From: Lotus japonicus
Taxonomy: Eukaryota; Streptophyta; Magnoliopsida; Fabales; Fabaceae
Direction: 5' to 3'
Length of the DNA: 64,000 nucleotides
Assembly (NCBI RefSeq): GCF_012489685.1
Contig: NC_080042.1
Span: 15,886,150 to 15,950,149, forward strand
Part shown: piece by piece, positions 1 through 10,749 of the stretch
Layout: each line of letters opens with the position of its first letter
Position numbering within the stretch: the first letter of the stretch is position 1
Translations under genes and position numbers: made by a program
The notes under the pieces: generated by a model
What the model saw: the letters and a program-made list of their open reading frames with translations, nothing else
Database searches by the model: none
Told to the model about the DNA's origin: nothing

Positions 1-828
1 GCACCTCCATAGGGGGAGGAAAATTTCGTTTTTCGAAAACTTGTCTTATCGCGTTAGATTATCGTACTTCGGAGTTTATGATGCTTCGTGTAACTTTATT
101 AATTGTTGTCTGCTGAGTTTCTGACTGATTGTGATTGAATTCTGTGGTTTTCGCTCTAAGGTTCGTTTGAGGAATTCCAAGGAGCGGAAGGATGAGATTG
201 TGAAGGAACGCTTCAGGATCACATTGGAGGAGCTACAGGTGAGGGCTACTCACTGAATACTAGCTAATGCTTTAGGTGTCGACGAATTCGACTTGATTTA
301 CTGTTTATGCACTTGATTGTGATTGACTGGGAAATGTTTTCTAAGGCTACGGCTGACAATGGTAATCATTTATCGCTTGAATTGTTTTTGATTCTGATTC
401 ACATGCTATGTGCTAAATGGTTAATCTAGGATGTGTTGATATATGTGCCATGACTGTTGGATTGTGTTACTTTGAGTATGAAATTACACATATATTTATT
501 GTACGTCAGAGAGGATAACAGGCAGTTATGCCAAATTTATCATGAGATTTTGGGAAAGTTTGATGGGACGAACGGAGATTCGGGCCCTTATTCATATTTT
601 AGTGGATTGAGACCTTCTCTGGGAATTACTTGGGATTATGGGATCTTTTAAACTCAAGATTAGAGATAAAACTAAATGGAAACTATTTTACAAGGAAAAT
701 TCATAAGACACTAAACAACCTCTGAACCTTTAAATAATGATAACTATCTCGGATGAAAGCTTAGGGTTTGAATATTAGTTTTGGAAAAAGAGAAGTGTCG
801 TCTAATCCAAGTTTTGGGGAAACTAATA

Positions 829-1047
829 AGTTTCTGAGTATGTTAATACTCTTTTGCTCGATGAGCAGTTTTGTTGTTTGACTATCTAAAAGATAAGCCG
901 GGAAGTTAATAAGTTTCTGAGTATGTTAATACTCTTTTGCTCGAGGAGCAGTTTTGTTGTTGGGCTATCTAAAAGATAAGCCACGAAACGGATAGTTTCC
1001 GAGTATGTCGATACTCTTTGCTCGCTGAGAAGTTTTTTACCATCGGA
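829..1047 (+). repeat. Tandem repeat of about 80 bp inside the family A LTR
   Basis: Two near-identical units of about 80 bp start near 829 and 909, followed by a partial third unit from about 995. Each contains GAGTATGTTAATACTC, itself a short inverted repeat, followed by TTTGCTCG and a GAGCAGTTTT block. The inverted LTR copy holds related, more diverged units around 12400-12580. This may be an upstream regulatory array, but that is inference. Confidence 0.7.
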
Positions 1048-1756
1048 TGGAGATGAGTCGGATGATTCGAGAAGTCATCATGAGATAATACACTTTTTAT
1101 AATTAATTGTCTTTTGTCGCAGAATCGACATTTACCTTAGGGTATTCTTTTTAGAGACAATAAGTTAGCTAGAACACGTGACGACGTGACGAGTGAGGTC
1201 GGAGACGTTGTTTGGCTAATCACTTTGCATTTCATGCACACATTTCTGGGGTTCATACATGGTGGGATGCCGGACCTCGGTGGATTCCAAAATGGTCATA
1301 AGACCCGGATTTCCACATAAGAACACTGCGGTGATTCTTAGTAGCAGACGGAAATGGTAAGCCTGCGGGTATACTGCTGATCTGACTACATTTTGTTTGG
1401 TATAAGAGACACCCGAACGAAAATGGTCCCACTTTGGCCGGTGCTAGGATTGACTCGATGGCGCCCATCCTTCCGGATTGCATCTTGTTCCTCGTCATCT
1501 CATTCATGCACCATGCATACTGACTTAGTTGCCGAGTGTGATTTTTACTTGTTAATTTTATTTGATACATGTTAATTGTCATTATCTGTCATTTACATTC
1601 AATTGGAAGATCTACAATTTATAATGCTATCACAAACTTCTAAGCCTAAGTAGCTATCCTTTAAACTTTAACTACTGGGTGTATTACTTATGTAATTCTT
1701 TGGAGTTGACCCTCGCGCCTTCTGCTTGTGTTTTGTCGGACTACGCCTTTTGTCAG

Positions 1757-2241
1757 ATGTCCATGGCGGATTGGTTCACGATGGTCCACCCTTCGGGGGG
1801 GGGGGGGGGGCTAGGTTTGAGATGCTTGATCAGGAGATCCCCGGCTCATGGGTGGTCGACCCCGCTGGCCACAGACCGATCTACTCGGGGAGAATAATGG
1901 AAGATCATGTCGATAGTCTGGGACACTTGACGGAGGGAGTTCTGAGGCATTACACTGTCAGCTTCAACCTGCCACCTGGCGTGCACTGCGGACCCGGTGT
2001 AGGAGCACCACCACCACCATCGTCTTCTGACGATGAGGACCCCTCGGAGGAGGAGCCTGTGGGAGGGACTTCATTGGACTCTAGCTCACTTACTGTTGTC
2101 GTCGCTGCTGACCTTGGTTCGGGTTCGGGACCCGAGAGACCAGCACAGGAGCTTGTAGCAGTAGCGAGAGGAGGGATGATCGCAGACATTGACCTAGTCG
2201 TCCTGGATTCTGATTCGGACGATGATCACGCTAGCATGTAG
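1757..2241 (+). pseudogene. LTR-encoded acidic protein, frameshifted copy
   Basis: This is the homologue of the intact ORF on the other strand at 11235-11714. The first ATG at 1757 opens MSMADWFTMVHP, matching MSIADWFTMVHP of the other copy. A run of 16 G at 1795-1810 then shifts the frame, and the rest reads on in a different frame to the stop at 2239-2241. Conserved blocks after the shift include SWVVDPAxHR, GRIMEDHVD, VSFNLPPGVHC and the C-terminal VVLDSDSDDDHASM. The middle is rich in proline, serine, aspartate and glutamate. I recognise no domain. The sequence TTTTGTCAG just before the ATG could be a splice acceptor, so an upstream exon is possible. The G run could also be an assembly length error. 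Confidence 0.6.
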
Positions 2242-2968
2242 TTGTGAGTGCTGGGGTGTACTCCTCTGGACAGGATTAGGGTAGGAGTAGAGTTATAGCT
2301 CTGGTCGTCATGTTCGTATTTTGGGGCAGGGTAGGTTCCCGACCGTTAGCTTTTTGTGTGGTTTTCTTTATGGAAATCACAGAGAGTTGGTTGGACTAGG
2401 AGGTCTTATTCAGGCCGTTTTGGACTGACCTACTTTCATTTTGGAGGACTGTATTGCGAACACTTGACCTTTCACTTGGTTTGTACATATTGCCCACGGG
2501 CACTACTTTCGGCTACTTCCCGTCACTGGAGGTTACTCGTGACGTGGTTCTCTACTTACAGCGGGGGCTGTAAATATATTGTACATTAGTTATGTTTATC
2601 TTTCGTTGTAGAGTTTTTATGTCGACAAGTCTTTAAATTTATTATCTAAACAAATCAAATCGAAAAAAAATATTCACGTTTTTCCGCTTTATTTTCTTTT
2701 TGGTTACTAAAGTCACGCCACCGAAATCGGGGTGTTACAATAGTCCCATACCTATACAGTCTCATAATACCTCTTGTTCGGGTGCAAGATCAATTCATTC
2801 ATGTGCCCCTTCGCCTAGAAGCCTGCCAGGAGCCGGTCCTTGTCTGTGCCTCACTGCACCGGGATCACTCCTCGCCCTCGTCGGCCCCAAGTATCACATA
2901 CCCACCAGCTTCTGCCTGGTTCGTCCTCGAACCACACTCTACTGGGAGAGGTTGGCTGTGATACCATT

Positions 2969-3362
2969 TGTAACATTCCGATCTGACGACTGGCCTCACA
3001 GTAACAACACGAATCTTTTCAGTGCGCTTTGTCCTCACTCGAGCACTTCCCGGGAAAACTTCCCAAGAGGTCACCCATCATAATATTGCTCCAAGGAAAG
3101 CACACTTAACTTTGGATTTTTTATGAGTTAGGCTCCCGAAAAGAAGATGCATCTTGTTGTTATGAGTAGTACCAATCAAATCTTGTATGCCCTCCTCAAC
3201 TGTATAGTCCCATACATATATAGTCTCATAATACCTCTTGTTCGAGTGCGAGATCGCTTCATTCATGTGCCTCTTCGCCTAGAAGCCTGCCATGAGCCGA
3301 TCCTTGTCCGCGCCTCGATACACCGGGATCACTCCTCGCCCTCGTCGGCCCCGGGTATCACA
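2969..3362 (-). repeat. Cassandra LTR with 5S rRNA-like promoter block
   Basis: This LTR is 394 bp. Positions 3058-3135 read on the minus strand resemble the internal part of plant 5S rRNA, including a TTAAGTGTGCTT A-box-like segment and GGGTGACCTC C-box-like segment. In 5S genes these are the RNA polymerase III promoter elements. The block is too diverged and incomplete to be a 5S gene. Confidence 0.8.
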
Positions 3363-3432
3363 TGCCCACTAGCTTCCACTTGATTCGTCCTCGAATCACA
3401 CCCTCCTCGAAGAAGTTGGCTCTAATACCATT

Positions 3433-3826
3433 TGTAACATCTCAATCTGACGACTGGCCTCACGGCAACAACACAAGGCCTTTCACTGCGCTTTGTGCTC
3501 ACTCGAGCACTTCTCGGGTAAACTTCCCAGGAGGTCACCCATCATAATATTGCTCCAAGGAAAGCACACTTAACCTTGGAGTTTTTATGAGTTAGGATCC
3601 CGAAAAGAAGATGCATCTTGTTCATATGAGTAGTACCAATCAAATCTTTTATGCCCTCCTCAACTGTATAGTCTCATACCTATACAGTCTCAGAATACCT
3701 CTTGTTCGGGTGCGAGATCGGTTCATTAATGTGCCCCTTCACCTAAAAGCCTGCCAGGAGCCGCTCCTTATCCGTGCCTCATTGCACCGAGATCACTCGT
3801 CGCCCTCATCGGCCTCAGGTGTCACA
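3433..3826 (-). repeat. Cassandra LTR, outer copy, with 5S rRNA-like block
   Basis: This second complete 394-bp LTR has the same length as the one at 2969-3362. Its 5S-like block at 3521-3600 is closer to the plant 5S sequence than the other copy and contains GATGGGTGACCTCCTGGGAA on the minus strand. It is followed by ACAAG, which would be the right-hand target duplication. The left partner is lost under the later LTR insertion. Confidence 0.8.
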
Positions 3827-3964
3827 ACAAGTATAGACAAAGATTAATCGAAACAATATAGTTTTCACTAGAGGTCAACATGTATAAGAGAAGATTGATC
3901 ATAAAACTGTGGTTAGTTCCTAAGCAACTATAAGTTAACTACCAAAAACCTGTCAAAACTAAGA

Positions 3965-4106
3965 TGTAAAGAATTAACACAAGAAGGGGGTGTTGAATTG
4001 TGTGTATGCTAAAACTTGGTTTTCCAAATGATTATGAGTTAAAAAACCTTTTCGTAAACGTTTAGTGCAGCAGATAAAAAAACAAAGTAAGTAAACGATA
4101 GGCACA
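3965..4106 (-). mobile_element. Terminal fragment of a Sirevirus-type LTR
   Basis: About 140 bp matches the complement of the last part of the LTR at 16988-18265. Shared blocks are the TGTAAA terminus, AACACAAGAA followed by a G run, GAATTGTGT, and the TTTAGTGCAGC segment. This confirms independently that this LTR family ends in TTTACA. The fragment stops where another LTR terminus begins at 4107. Confidence 0.55.
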
Positions 4107-4743
4107 TGTAACACCCCAATTTCTAAATTAGGGATTACATTAGTAACCAACAAGTCTAGGGTATAACTCGGAATTTTTTTTTTCAAAACGGTGATGTAAA
4201 TTTTGAAAAAGTAGGCTCATCATCACCCAAGCAATAGTCCAAGATTTTCCCAAGTGAGCTGGCCCGGCACAATGCCTGATTAAAACCCCTTCTTTCCTTA
4301 GACAAAACAGCCCAAGAGTTCTTACTTGAATTCAAATGAAATTATTCGTTAGCCATCACTTGATAAAACAATTCAATTTTAATATTTTAAAAAACCTTGT
4401 AATAAATATATTACCCAATAAATATCGCGTAATAGTAACCAAGGTTAAATTGTATAGACAACGGAAAAATTCAAAATAGTATCTAAGAAATTTAAAGATC
4501 TCCATCTTCGCCACCTCAAGCTTCTCGTCGCCTTGACCACAATATGTAGCCCTCTGCGTCGCCACGTCAAAAGTCCACGCATCAAACTCGTCGTTCTCGA
4601 AAAGATCAAAGTTCACCACTTGGTTCTCCATCGTCTAATAGCGTTTAGCGCCCACATAGCAATTACCAAACATAAAGGGTTAACTTCAAAGACAATGACC
4701 ACGACAAGTAGATAACCCAATTTAAATTTCAAACATACATGAG
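4107..4743 (-). mobile_element. Terminal part of another LTR ending GGGGTGTTACA on the minus strand
   Basis: The + strand starts TGTAACACCCCAATTT and shortly after has TTAGTAACCAA. The family A terminus at 10750 starts TGTAACACCCCGATTT and also has TTAGTAACCAA. The rest is not obviously alike, so this is a related but distinct LTR. It is interrupted at 4743/4744 by the element ending at 7256 and probably continues from 7257. No ORF in it looks real. Confidence 0.4.
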
Positions 4744-4896
4744 TGTTAGAAATTACATGGATTTCTTCAATGGGATCCCAAACATAGCGAAATGGAGAAT
4801 AGAGAAATTGGAGAAATTGATTCCAATATTCATTCATTATCAAATTTGATAGTAAAATATTACAATGGGTTTCCTATTTATACTAGAATTCTAATA
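4744..4896 (-). repeat. 3' LTR of the non-autonomous element
   Basis: The 153-bp LTR has TGTTAGAA at its + strand left end. Its minus-strand start reads TATTAGAA, probably a mutated TGTTAGAA. It differs from its partner at 7113-7256 mainly by a 9-bp duplication (GAGAAATTG), so the insertion looks fairly young. Confidence 0.8.
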
Positions 4897-5364
4897 TCTC
4901 CCCGCAAGCTGGAAGTGGTAAGAATTAACACTACCAGCTTGAAAACATAACTACTCAAAAACAAAGCAAAGCTAAAAACAACAACAATAAAAGCACAGGA
5001 TATGCAACAAGGCAAAAACAATCAGCACTTTTGGACAATTTCAGTCCTAACTCAAGACCTTGAGAAGCACCCAATTCTGAAATCTGAACAAGGTTCTGTA
5101 GCATATTCAATCTCTAATGAACTGAGAATCCAAGCTGATGACCACCCTGTAGCTTCTGATAAGCCACTAAAAAAAACTTCTGCATTTTCTTCTTCAAATT
5201 CTGAATCACAGAAAATCTCTATAGGAACATGCTGATGAAGGCTTCTAGCTTAATTGGAGTAGCAAGATCTTGTAAGTACTGAATCAGTCTCTCCCTCAGA
5301 AAAGATGATCTTATTTTAATGCCTTTGAGTTTGCTATTCAGTCCCTTCTTGCAGCTCTTGGAAC

Positions 5365-7113
5365 TCAAGCTCTCATATAGACAAGAACTGAAGAACTTGC
5401 CAATTTGTGAGCAATACTTGACACATGTCTGGTTTCTCTGATAAAAGCTTGATTCAGCAAGCATGCTATCATCTTCATGACCATATCTATAATTGACTCC
5501 CACAACTTTCCTTTTCTTCTCAGGTATACCAAGCTGTATTTCCACTGATGCAAATATATTTCCCTACTAGTAATCAGCTTGATCAAATCACAAATTAATT
5601 TCCATGCCATCCAAAACCACAACATGTCAACTACTGCAACAACATCAGCATCCTTGCACACAATGAAAATGGGTTGAATTTGAAGAAAAGAGCCTTGGAA
5701 GAAGGTCTTTGTATGAAGCAATATGAAGACTTCAAGAACATGTCTAGTAAAATTCAACTTGATAGTGAATGAATTTGATATATTAATCTCACACTTCAAT
5801 TGATCAAAACGATGGTGTCTTTTGTGGAAGAATGAACTTGCAGTGAACAAATCACGGGAAACAAAGACACAGTCTATACCATTCTTAACCCCAATTCTAT
5901 CAGCTCTTTTCTTTGAAACCTTTTTACAAACAGCTTGTCTACCACTTCTGGATTCACCAGGATCAAGTGGAATTTTCCTAAACTGATTTCCTATCTGGGA
6001 ATCATTTCCACAAACACCTTTTGAGCAACACAAGAATCCATCAAGATCAAACTGAATATTTGCTATCTCTGAGGATTTTTCACAAAAAAGATGTGAACAA
6101 TCCCAAAATCCTCCAGGATCAAATGAAAGTTTCTTAGGAAGATTTACTATCTCAGAGTAATTTCCACAAACACTTGGTGTGCGAAAACAAGGAACATCAA
6201 TCTCAAGCAACAAGTTCGAATCATTCTTCTAATCAAAAGAGATATTCAATAATCCTAGCCAAGACAATTGAAATTCTTTGAATGAAAGAAGGATTTGAAT
6301 TACCTCTGTGATCAAATTCTTCATGAGACACGAACCTGCTCCAAGATTGATCGCACCCTCACTGAAATCTCCAAAAACATAAGCATTGGTGGCAGGTTTC
6401 CATGCCGGAAATTGAACATCTCGATCGACAAAGAAGGAAAGATGTGAAACAGAAGAAGATGCTACAGCAGGATCGGTGGTTGGCGCAGAATCAGAAGCAA
6501 TGGCTTCAAACACAAACGAATTCATCGACGACGAACAGGAACAAGACAATTCATTGGACGCCGAAGATGAAGATGAATCTGGATTAAGCGACGAATCCAG
6601 TAGCGAAGAAGAACCAAAGAAACCCTTGCTGAAAGTGTCGAAACTGAAAGGTTCAATCGCCGGTTTCCACGCCGGAATCTTGATTTCTCGATCAGCGAAG
6701 AAAGAAACAGGCAAATGATCAAGAATCTTCTCAGAAATCGATTCATCTATGGCAGAATCAAAGCACGCAGATGAAAAAGGAACTGGAGGATGCAAGGCAT
6801 AATCCTCATCTTGAACCTTCACGAATGATTCTTGCACCATGAGAGAATCAGAAGCCATGGCCATCGAATCAGAGAACGTTGAACACGAACCAGAGCTCAT
6901 GACTGAATCAGAGAACAGCGAAAGAGAAGATGAACCTGTGGTGATGTCTCCAAAATCAGCGATCAAATCAGAGAAATTGAAGGAAGATAATCTCGCAGTG
7001 GTGCTGCGGCGGCAGCGCTTGAAGCCACGACGAGCAGGTCGAAGGAAGCGCTCGTAACTCGGCGACGGCGGCGATGGAAGTGGCGGTGAGCTCCATTGGA
7101 GCTCTGATACCAT
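5365..7113 (-). CDS. Unknown protein of the non-autonomous LTR element, one in-frame UAG
   Basis: From the ATG at 7113, which overlaps the primer-binding site, one frame stays open for 294 codons to a TAG at 6231-6229. It then continues in the same frame, without another stop, to 5365, about 582 codons in all. The first part is rich in serine and proline and contains two related blocks: FADREIKIPAWKPA with a following phenylalanine/serine stretch, and FVDRDVQFPAWKPA. The second part has a related pair of cysteine-containing blocks, SVCGNYSEI and GVCGNDSQI. No gag, protease, integrase or RT motif is visible, and I recognise no family. The single UAG may be a nonsense mutation, a readthrough stop or the boundary of two ORFs. 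Downstream, 5545-5219 is open in another frame, so a frameshift near 5400-5540 is possible. Confidence 0.45.
7101..7112 (-). other. Primer-binding site, initiator tRNA-Met type
   Basis: Minus-strand TGGTATCAGAGC directly abuts the LTR end. The last LTR bases plus the site form CATGGTATC, so an ATG overlaps the LTR/primer-site boundary and opens the internal reading frame. Confidence 0.85.
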
Positions 7114-7256
7114 GTTAGAAATCACATGGATTTCTTCAATGGGATCCCAAACATAGCGAAATGGAGAATAGAGAAATTGATTCCAATATTCATTCATTAT
7201 CAAATTTGATAGTAAAATATTACAATGGGTTTCCTATTTATACTAGAATTCTAATA
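7113..7256 (-). repeat. 5' LTR of the non-autonomous element
   Basis: The 144-bp LTR is nearly identical to 4744-4896. Transcription would run leftwards from here into the internal ORF. Confidence 0.8.
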
Positions 7257-8936
7257 ATGAGTTCAAAATTGAAATAAATAACAACCTTATCACCAATTTT
7301 TGAAATTAATAACAACATATCTTCAAATTTGAAAATTAACAGCATATCATCAAAATTTCTGAAAACAAGATAACAACATACAACTAAAAATCGTCCAGAA
7401 TGGTCACTCCTAAAGAACTACATGCTTCTACCAAGAAGGATCGATCAAAGCCTCAAAAGGGAAACGCCACGCGCCACTATTGTACTTGCACGACCCGAAG
7501 GTCAACCAATTGAACTAACATGATTAAGGTATATCCCCTTAAGAAAATCAAACAACAAGATTAAAGTTCACCCTTGATCAAACTAATAACCAACAAGTTA
7601 ATTTCGCAGTTAAAACATACCATGATACATAAATATTTCTCCAAAGCATGTAATAGCCTCCATAAAATTTCAGCAAAACAACGTACTCAAATTTTCATTC
7701 AACAGAAAATCCTCAACAGTAAAAGTAATCATATTATCAACAAGAAAAGCAACAAAACATGTCAAGACAATAAGCCAAAAAATCAACACACCGCCTTTAA
7801 ATATATTCAAATCACATATCATGCAAAAGAAAAGAGAAGAGAGCACACAAACGCACGCACTACACGGAAGTTACCAATAGGACCTAGAACAAGAGACAAT
7901 AACTACCATTAATATGAGTCCAAAAACAAAGAAAACCATCCCCCTTAACCCCTATATAACCCACGGCCAAGAGAAGAAGAGAGGAGGGAAGGTTGTTTTT
8001 TTTCGAAATCCTTTTCTTTGCCCAAAAACCCTCATGAACCCAAAATCCCAACATGAAAAAGAAGGAGGTTTTCAAATCATGGAGTCTTTTAAAATTTCAG
8101 AACCAAAATAAGAGGATAATTTAAAATTCTAAAAGGTTTTCAAAAGAGTTTTGAGAAGGAGATGCCATAAGAACGGATACCCAAAAGGAGAAAAGATCGA
8201 AGACGAACGAACCTTGATTCGAACGAAAGGAAAGGAACCAAAATTTGACCAAAAAGACAGGAAGCAGAGGGGTTCTAATAGCAGTGTAGGAGTGGTTCTT
8301 GAGATTTGATAATTCTCAAGTGTATTTTTTCAAGTGGGGGATGCTGCTTCTAGGTTTTTCTGTGTTTCTACCCAATTAAAGCCCTATTTATAAGAAACAC
8401 GCTTAACCTAACCCTAGGCGTCTGAAATTTCGGCCACACACTCTATTTGGGAGAGTAAATCTTCTGAATTTAATCTCTCCATCTTTTCCCTCAGATCTTG
8501 GTTCAACAGATAACCTAATTTCAAATTTTAAGATAAAATCTTAACCGATTCTTTTTGAAAATTCCCAAAATAAATACATTTTATATCTCACAATACAAAA
8601 AATGATCAATTAATAAATTTATAATATTCTTCCTAATTTTGAAGCTTCTCCAAAAATTTATATCTAAAATAACTCAATTTTCCTTACTTAACAAGTAATT
8701 CTATATTTAATTAATTAATTAGGAGAAAAATACCAAAAATTCCAAAATTAATTACTTTATTTCTTCCAAAATAATTATAGTCATCTTTAGATGTTTTTCT
8801 TAATTTTATAATGACACCCCTTTCAAATTTTAAAACATATCTTCCTAGATACAACTTTTAGTTTTCCTATTTTAACATAGTTAAAAAAAAAATCAACCAA
8901 AATTTATTTTTTTATTATTATTTTAGATGGTTGTTG
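7257..8936 (-). mobile_element. Probable continuation of the LTR begun at 4107, with a minus-strand TATA box
   Basis: This AT-rich stretch directly follows the duplication ATGAG, so it was contiguous with sequence left of 4744 before that insertion. At 8384-8394 the minus strand reads CTTATAAATAG, a good TATA box. It would drive transcription leftwards, as expected for an LTR whose end is at 4107. I see no credible coding sequence. The outer end is not marked by a clear terminus or duplication, so the extent is a guess. Confidence 0.35.
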
Positions 8937-10749
8937 GTCAATCTACAAGTTTACAAATACCACACGGTTTTAAAATATCGAACCACAGGGATTGTGAGTG
9001 AGAATCGTTGGTCTTAGCCTAAAGCTTGTGAGTTTGAAAAGCAATAAAATTCTGATTTTAATGTTGGTTGTTGGTGACAAATTGTTGTCAAAATAGCAAC
9101 GGTGAAAACGTGAGAAATATCAAATGTAAAGGCGCTTTGGGTTGTCGATCATCTATTCCATTCTAGTCTACCTATCCTATGCATGTGAAACCTTGAACCT
9201 ATCCTTGATGCTATAGACTATCCAATTACCTATTGATGTCTCACATAAGCAATTCTCTTAAACTAAATGATAAGCCCAATTCCTTGCGTACTTAAACATT
9301 CATTTGAGGCACTGAGCATGTCATTTTCAGGCCAACACAACTCAAGTCTGCCTCTATTCCTAGTAGCAAGCATTGAAGGATCAATCCTAATTCAGTTTCA
9401 TAAACTAGAATACAACTTCCGTTTTGATATTAGTTTAGCATATAGCAAGTGTGCACTCAAGCTAATCATACATTCCAGATTTAAAATCCAAAGATAGAAA
9501 CAAGAGCCCATGCATAGAGATAAGATTAACAACTAGAACTTCATAGAATCTCTAAAATCCAAAGCAATAAGAAAACTAGCCAAGCATGGCTAGAGAATCC
9601 ATACAAAACAATGTAAAGAACCTAAAAATTACAAGGTGAAAGCCTCCCACAAGCCCCAAGTCGCTTCTCAGTCTCTTGACTAAGGAAAATTGTAAAAAGT
9701 GTCTAAAAATGTTCAGAAGTCCCCTTAGGGAAAATGACAAAATCTTATTTATGGATAAAATGGGCGAGACTGGGCGCTCAAGCGCCAGAATGGCATGTTT
9801 GAGTGCCAATTGCTCAAGCCCAAAACAGAAGAATTCTGATCACATTGGCGCTTGAGCGCCAGAAAACTATGCTCGAGCGCCTACTTCTAAAGCTGCCAAC
9901 CAATGTTTCTGTTGAGGTGGTGCTTAGGCGCCAATTAGGGGCGCTTGAGCGCCACATGCTCACCTGAAAACCCTTTGAACTTCATCTTAACTCTACTTCA
10001 ATGTCTCCTTTAAGTCTCCAAGCTTCGTGAGCTTCCCTCTTCGGTTGTTTCAACCTAGAAACTTGATGAAAAAGCAAGGAAAATATCTAGAAACTCAAAA
10101 GGTTATTTTGCACAAAGGCCCAAAAACAAGTGGAAACTGCATAGGACCTTGAACATAATTAAAATGAAATAAAAGTCCTCATAAAACAATAAAATTACTA
10201 AACTAATGCATATGCACAAATAAAAGTAAGAATGCATAAAAATGCATGAAACACGACATAAGACACAAAAAAAAGACTCAAAACCAACAAAGAAATGACA
10301 CTAAAAACAAGACTAAAAGAGGGTCGTCAATGGTATTCAGATGACTAACTAATTTTATTCAAGTTTACCATCTTTTTCTCAATTTCCAAAAGATTTTCCC
10401 AAGATATGTGCAAGATTACCCGCAAAAATCTAAGTTAAATCCACTAGCACACTCTTTCACTCTCCAAAATACTATTCACGAAAATTTCAACTCAAAAGGG
10501 AATGTATAAATCAGTTTTATCTTTATGATATTTAAATAATTAATTTAATTACTTTCAAGCCTATTTCTACAATAATTTTCGGTTTTATTAATAATGTAAG
10601 GCTGAAAATTATTCCTACACAACAATCACATATTTGACCAATCCAATACTCCCACAAGTTAAAATACACTCTTACTCATGCACACAATTAATTTCACTTA
10701 TTTCTTCATACATTTCGACTAGTAAGTTATCAGTGAGCTAACAGAATAG
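8937..10749. other. Non-coding intergenic sequence with short palindromes
   Basis: No convincing gene is present. A block of about 1.4 kb beginning near 8937 (GTTGTTGGTCAATC) and ending near 10330 has higher sequence complexity than its AT-rich surroundings and may be a separate insertion. I found no terminal repeats or clear duplication. It contains the GGCGCT palindrome cluster listed separately. The remainder up to 10749 is AT-rich. Confidence 0.3.
9773..9953. repeat. Cluster of GGCGCT-NN-AGCGCC palindromes
   Basis: Complete palindromes lie at 9773-9786 (GGCGCTCAAGCGCC), 9847-9860 and 9940-9953 (both GGCGCTTGAGCGCC). Half sites or degenerate forms occur at 9872-9881 and around 9922-9932. 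The spacing is irregular. This may be a binding-site cluster or an element-internal motif array. Confidence 0.6.

Larger units (their letters stand above)
1..2739 (+). mobile_element. 3' part of a long LTR (family A), truncated by the window edge
   Basis: The stretch matches, in inverted orientation, the complete solo LTR at 10750-14791. Base 1 here corresponds to about 13430 there, so roughly 1.36 kb of the LTR lies outside the window. It ends with GGGGTGTTACA at 2739, the same terminus as the other copy. The next five bases (ATAGT, 2740-2744) also occur at the matching place in the intact Cassandra LTR downstream, so ATAGT is the likely right-hand target duplication of an insertion into Cassandra. 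Whether this is a solo LTR or one end of a full element cannot be seen. It carries a copy of the family's internal ORF at 1757-2241. Confidence 0.8.
2740..3826 (-). mobile_element. Cassandra-type TRIM in tandem: partial LTR, spacer, LTR, spacer, LTR
   Basis: Three LTR copies share one 464-bp period: a truncated one at 2740-2898 and two complete ones at 2969-3362 and 3433-3826, both 394 bp. They are separated by two 70-bp internal segments. Read on the minus strand each LTR begins TGTGA and ends GTTACA. Two bases further is TGGTATCACAGCC or TGGTATTAGAGCC, a primer-binding site for initiator methionine tRNA. The LTRs contain 5S rRNA-like sequence in the same orientation, which defines Cassandra. 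The element codes for nothing; open frames here are accidental. The leftmost LTR is cut by the family A LTR at 2739/2740. Confidence 0.85.
4744..7256 (-). mobile_element. Complete non-autonomous copia-like LTR element, 2,513 bp, with its own ORF
   Basis: Two direct repeats, 4744-4896 (153 bp) and 7113-7256 (144 bp), bound the element. It is flanked by the perfect 5-bp duplication ATGAG (4739-4743 and 7257-7261). On the minus strand the 5' LTR ends TTCTAACA and is followed at once by TGGTATCAGAGC (7112-7101), a perfect initiator-tRNA-Met primer-binding site. A polypurine tract, GCGGGGAGA, abuts the 3' LTR at about 4905-4897. LTR length, binding site and tract resemble Ty1/copia. The inside shows no protease, integrase, RT or RNase H motifs, so it must borrow its machinery. 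It carries a long unknown frame instead. Confidence 0.85.

Noticed and set aside
1253..1582. Short ORFs in the family A LTR other than the acidic protein
   Set aside because: They are not conserved in the inverted LTR copy.
3521..3600. 5S rRNA gene
   Set aside because: The 5S-like block is incomplete and diverged, occurs in each Cassandra LTR, and has the element's orientation.
2700..3847. Protein-coding ORFs in the Cassandra region
   Set aside because: They fall across LTR and spacer boundaries and repeat with the 464-bp period; Cassandra encodes no protein.
6402..7057. Plus-strand ORFs opposite the non-autonomous element's ORF
   Set aside because: They are antisense shadows of the minus-strand frame, which agrees with the LTR and primer-site orientation.
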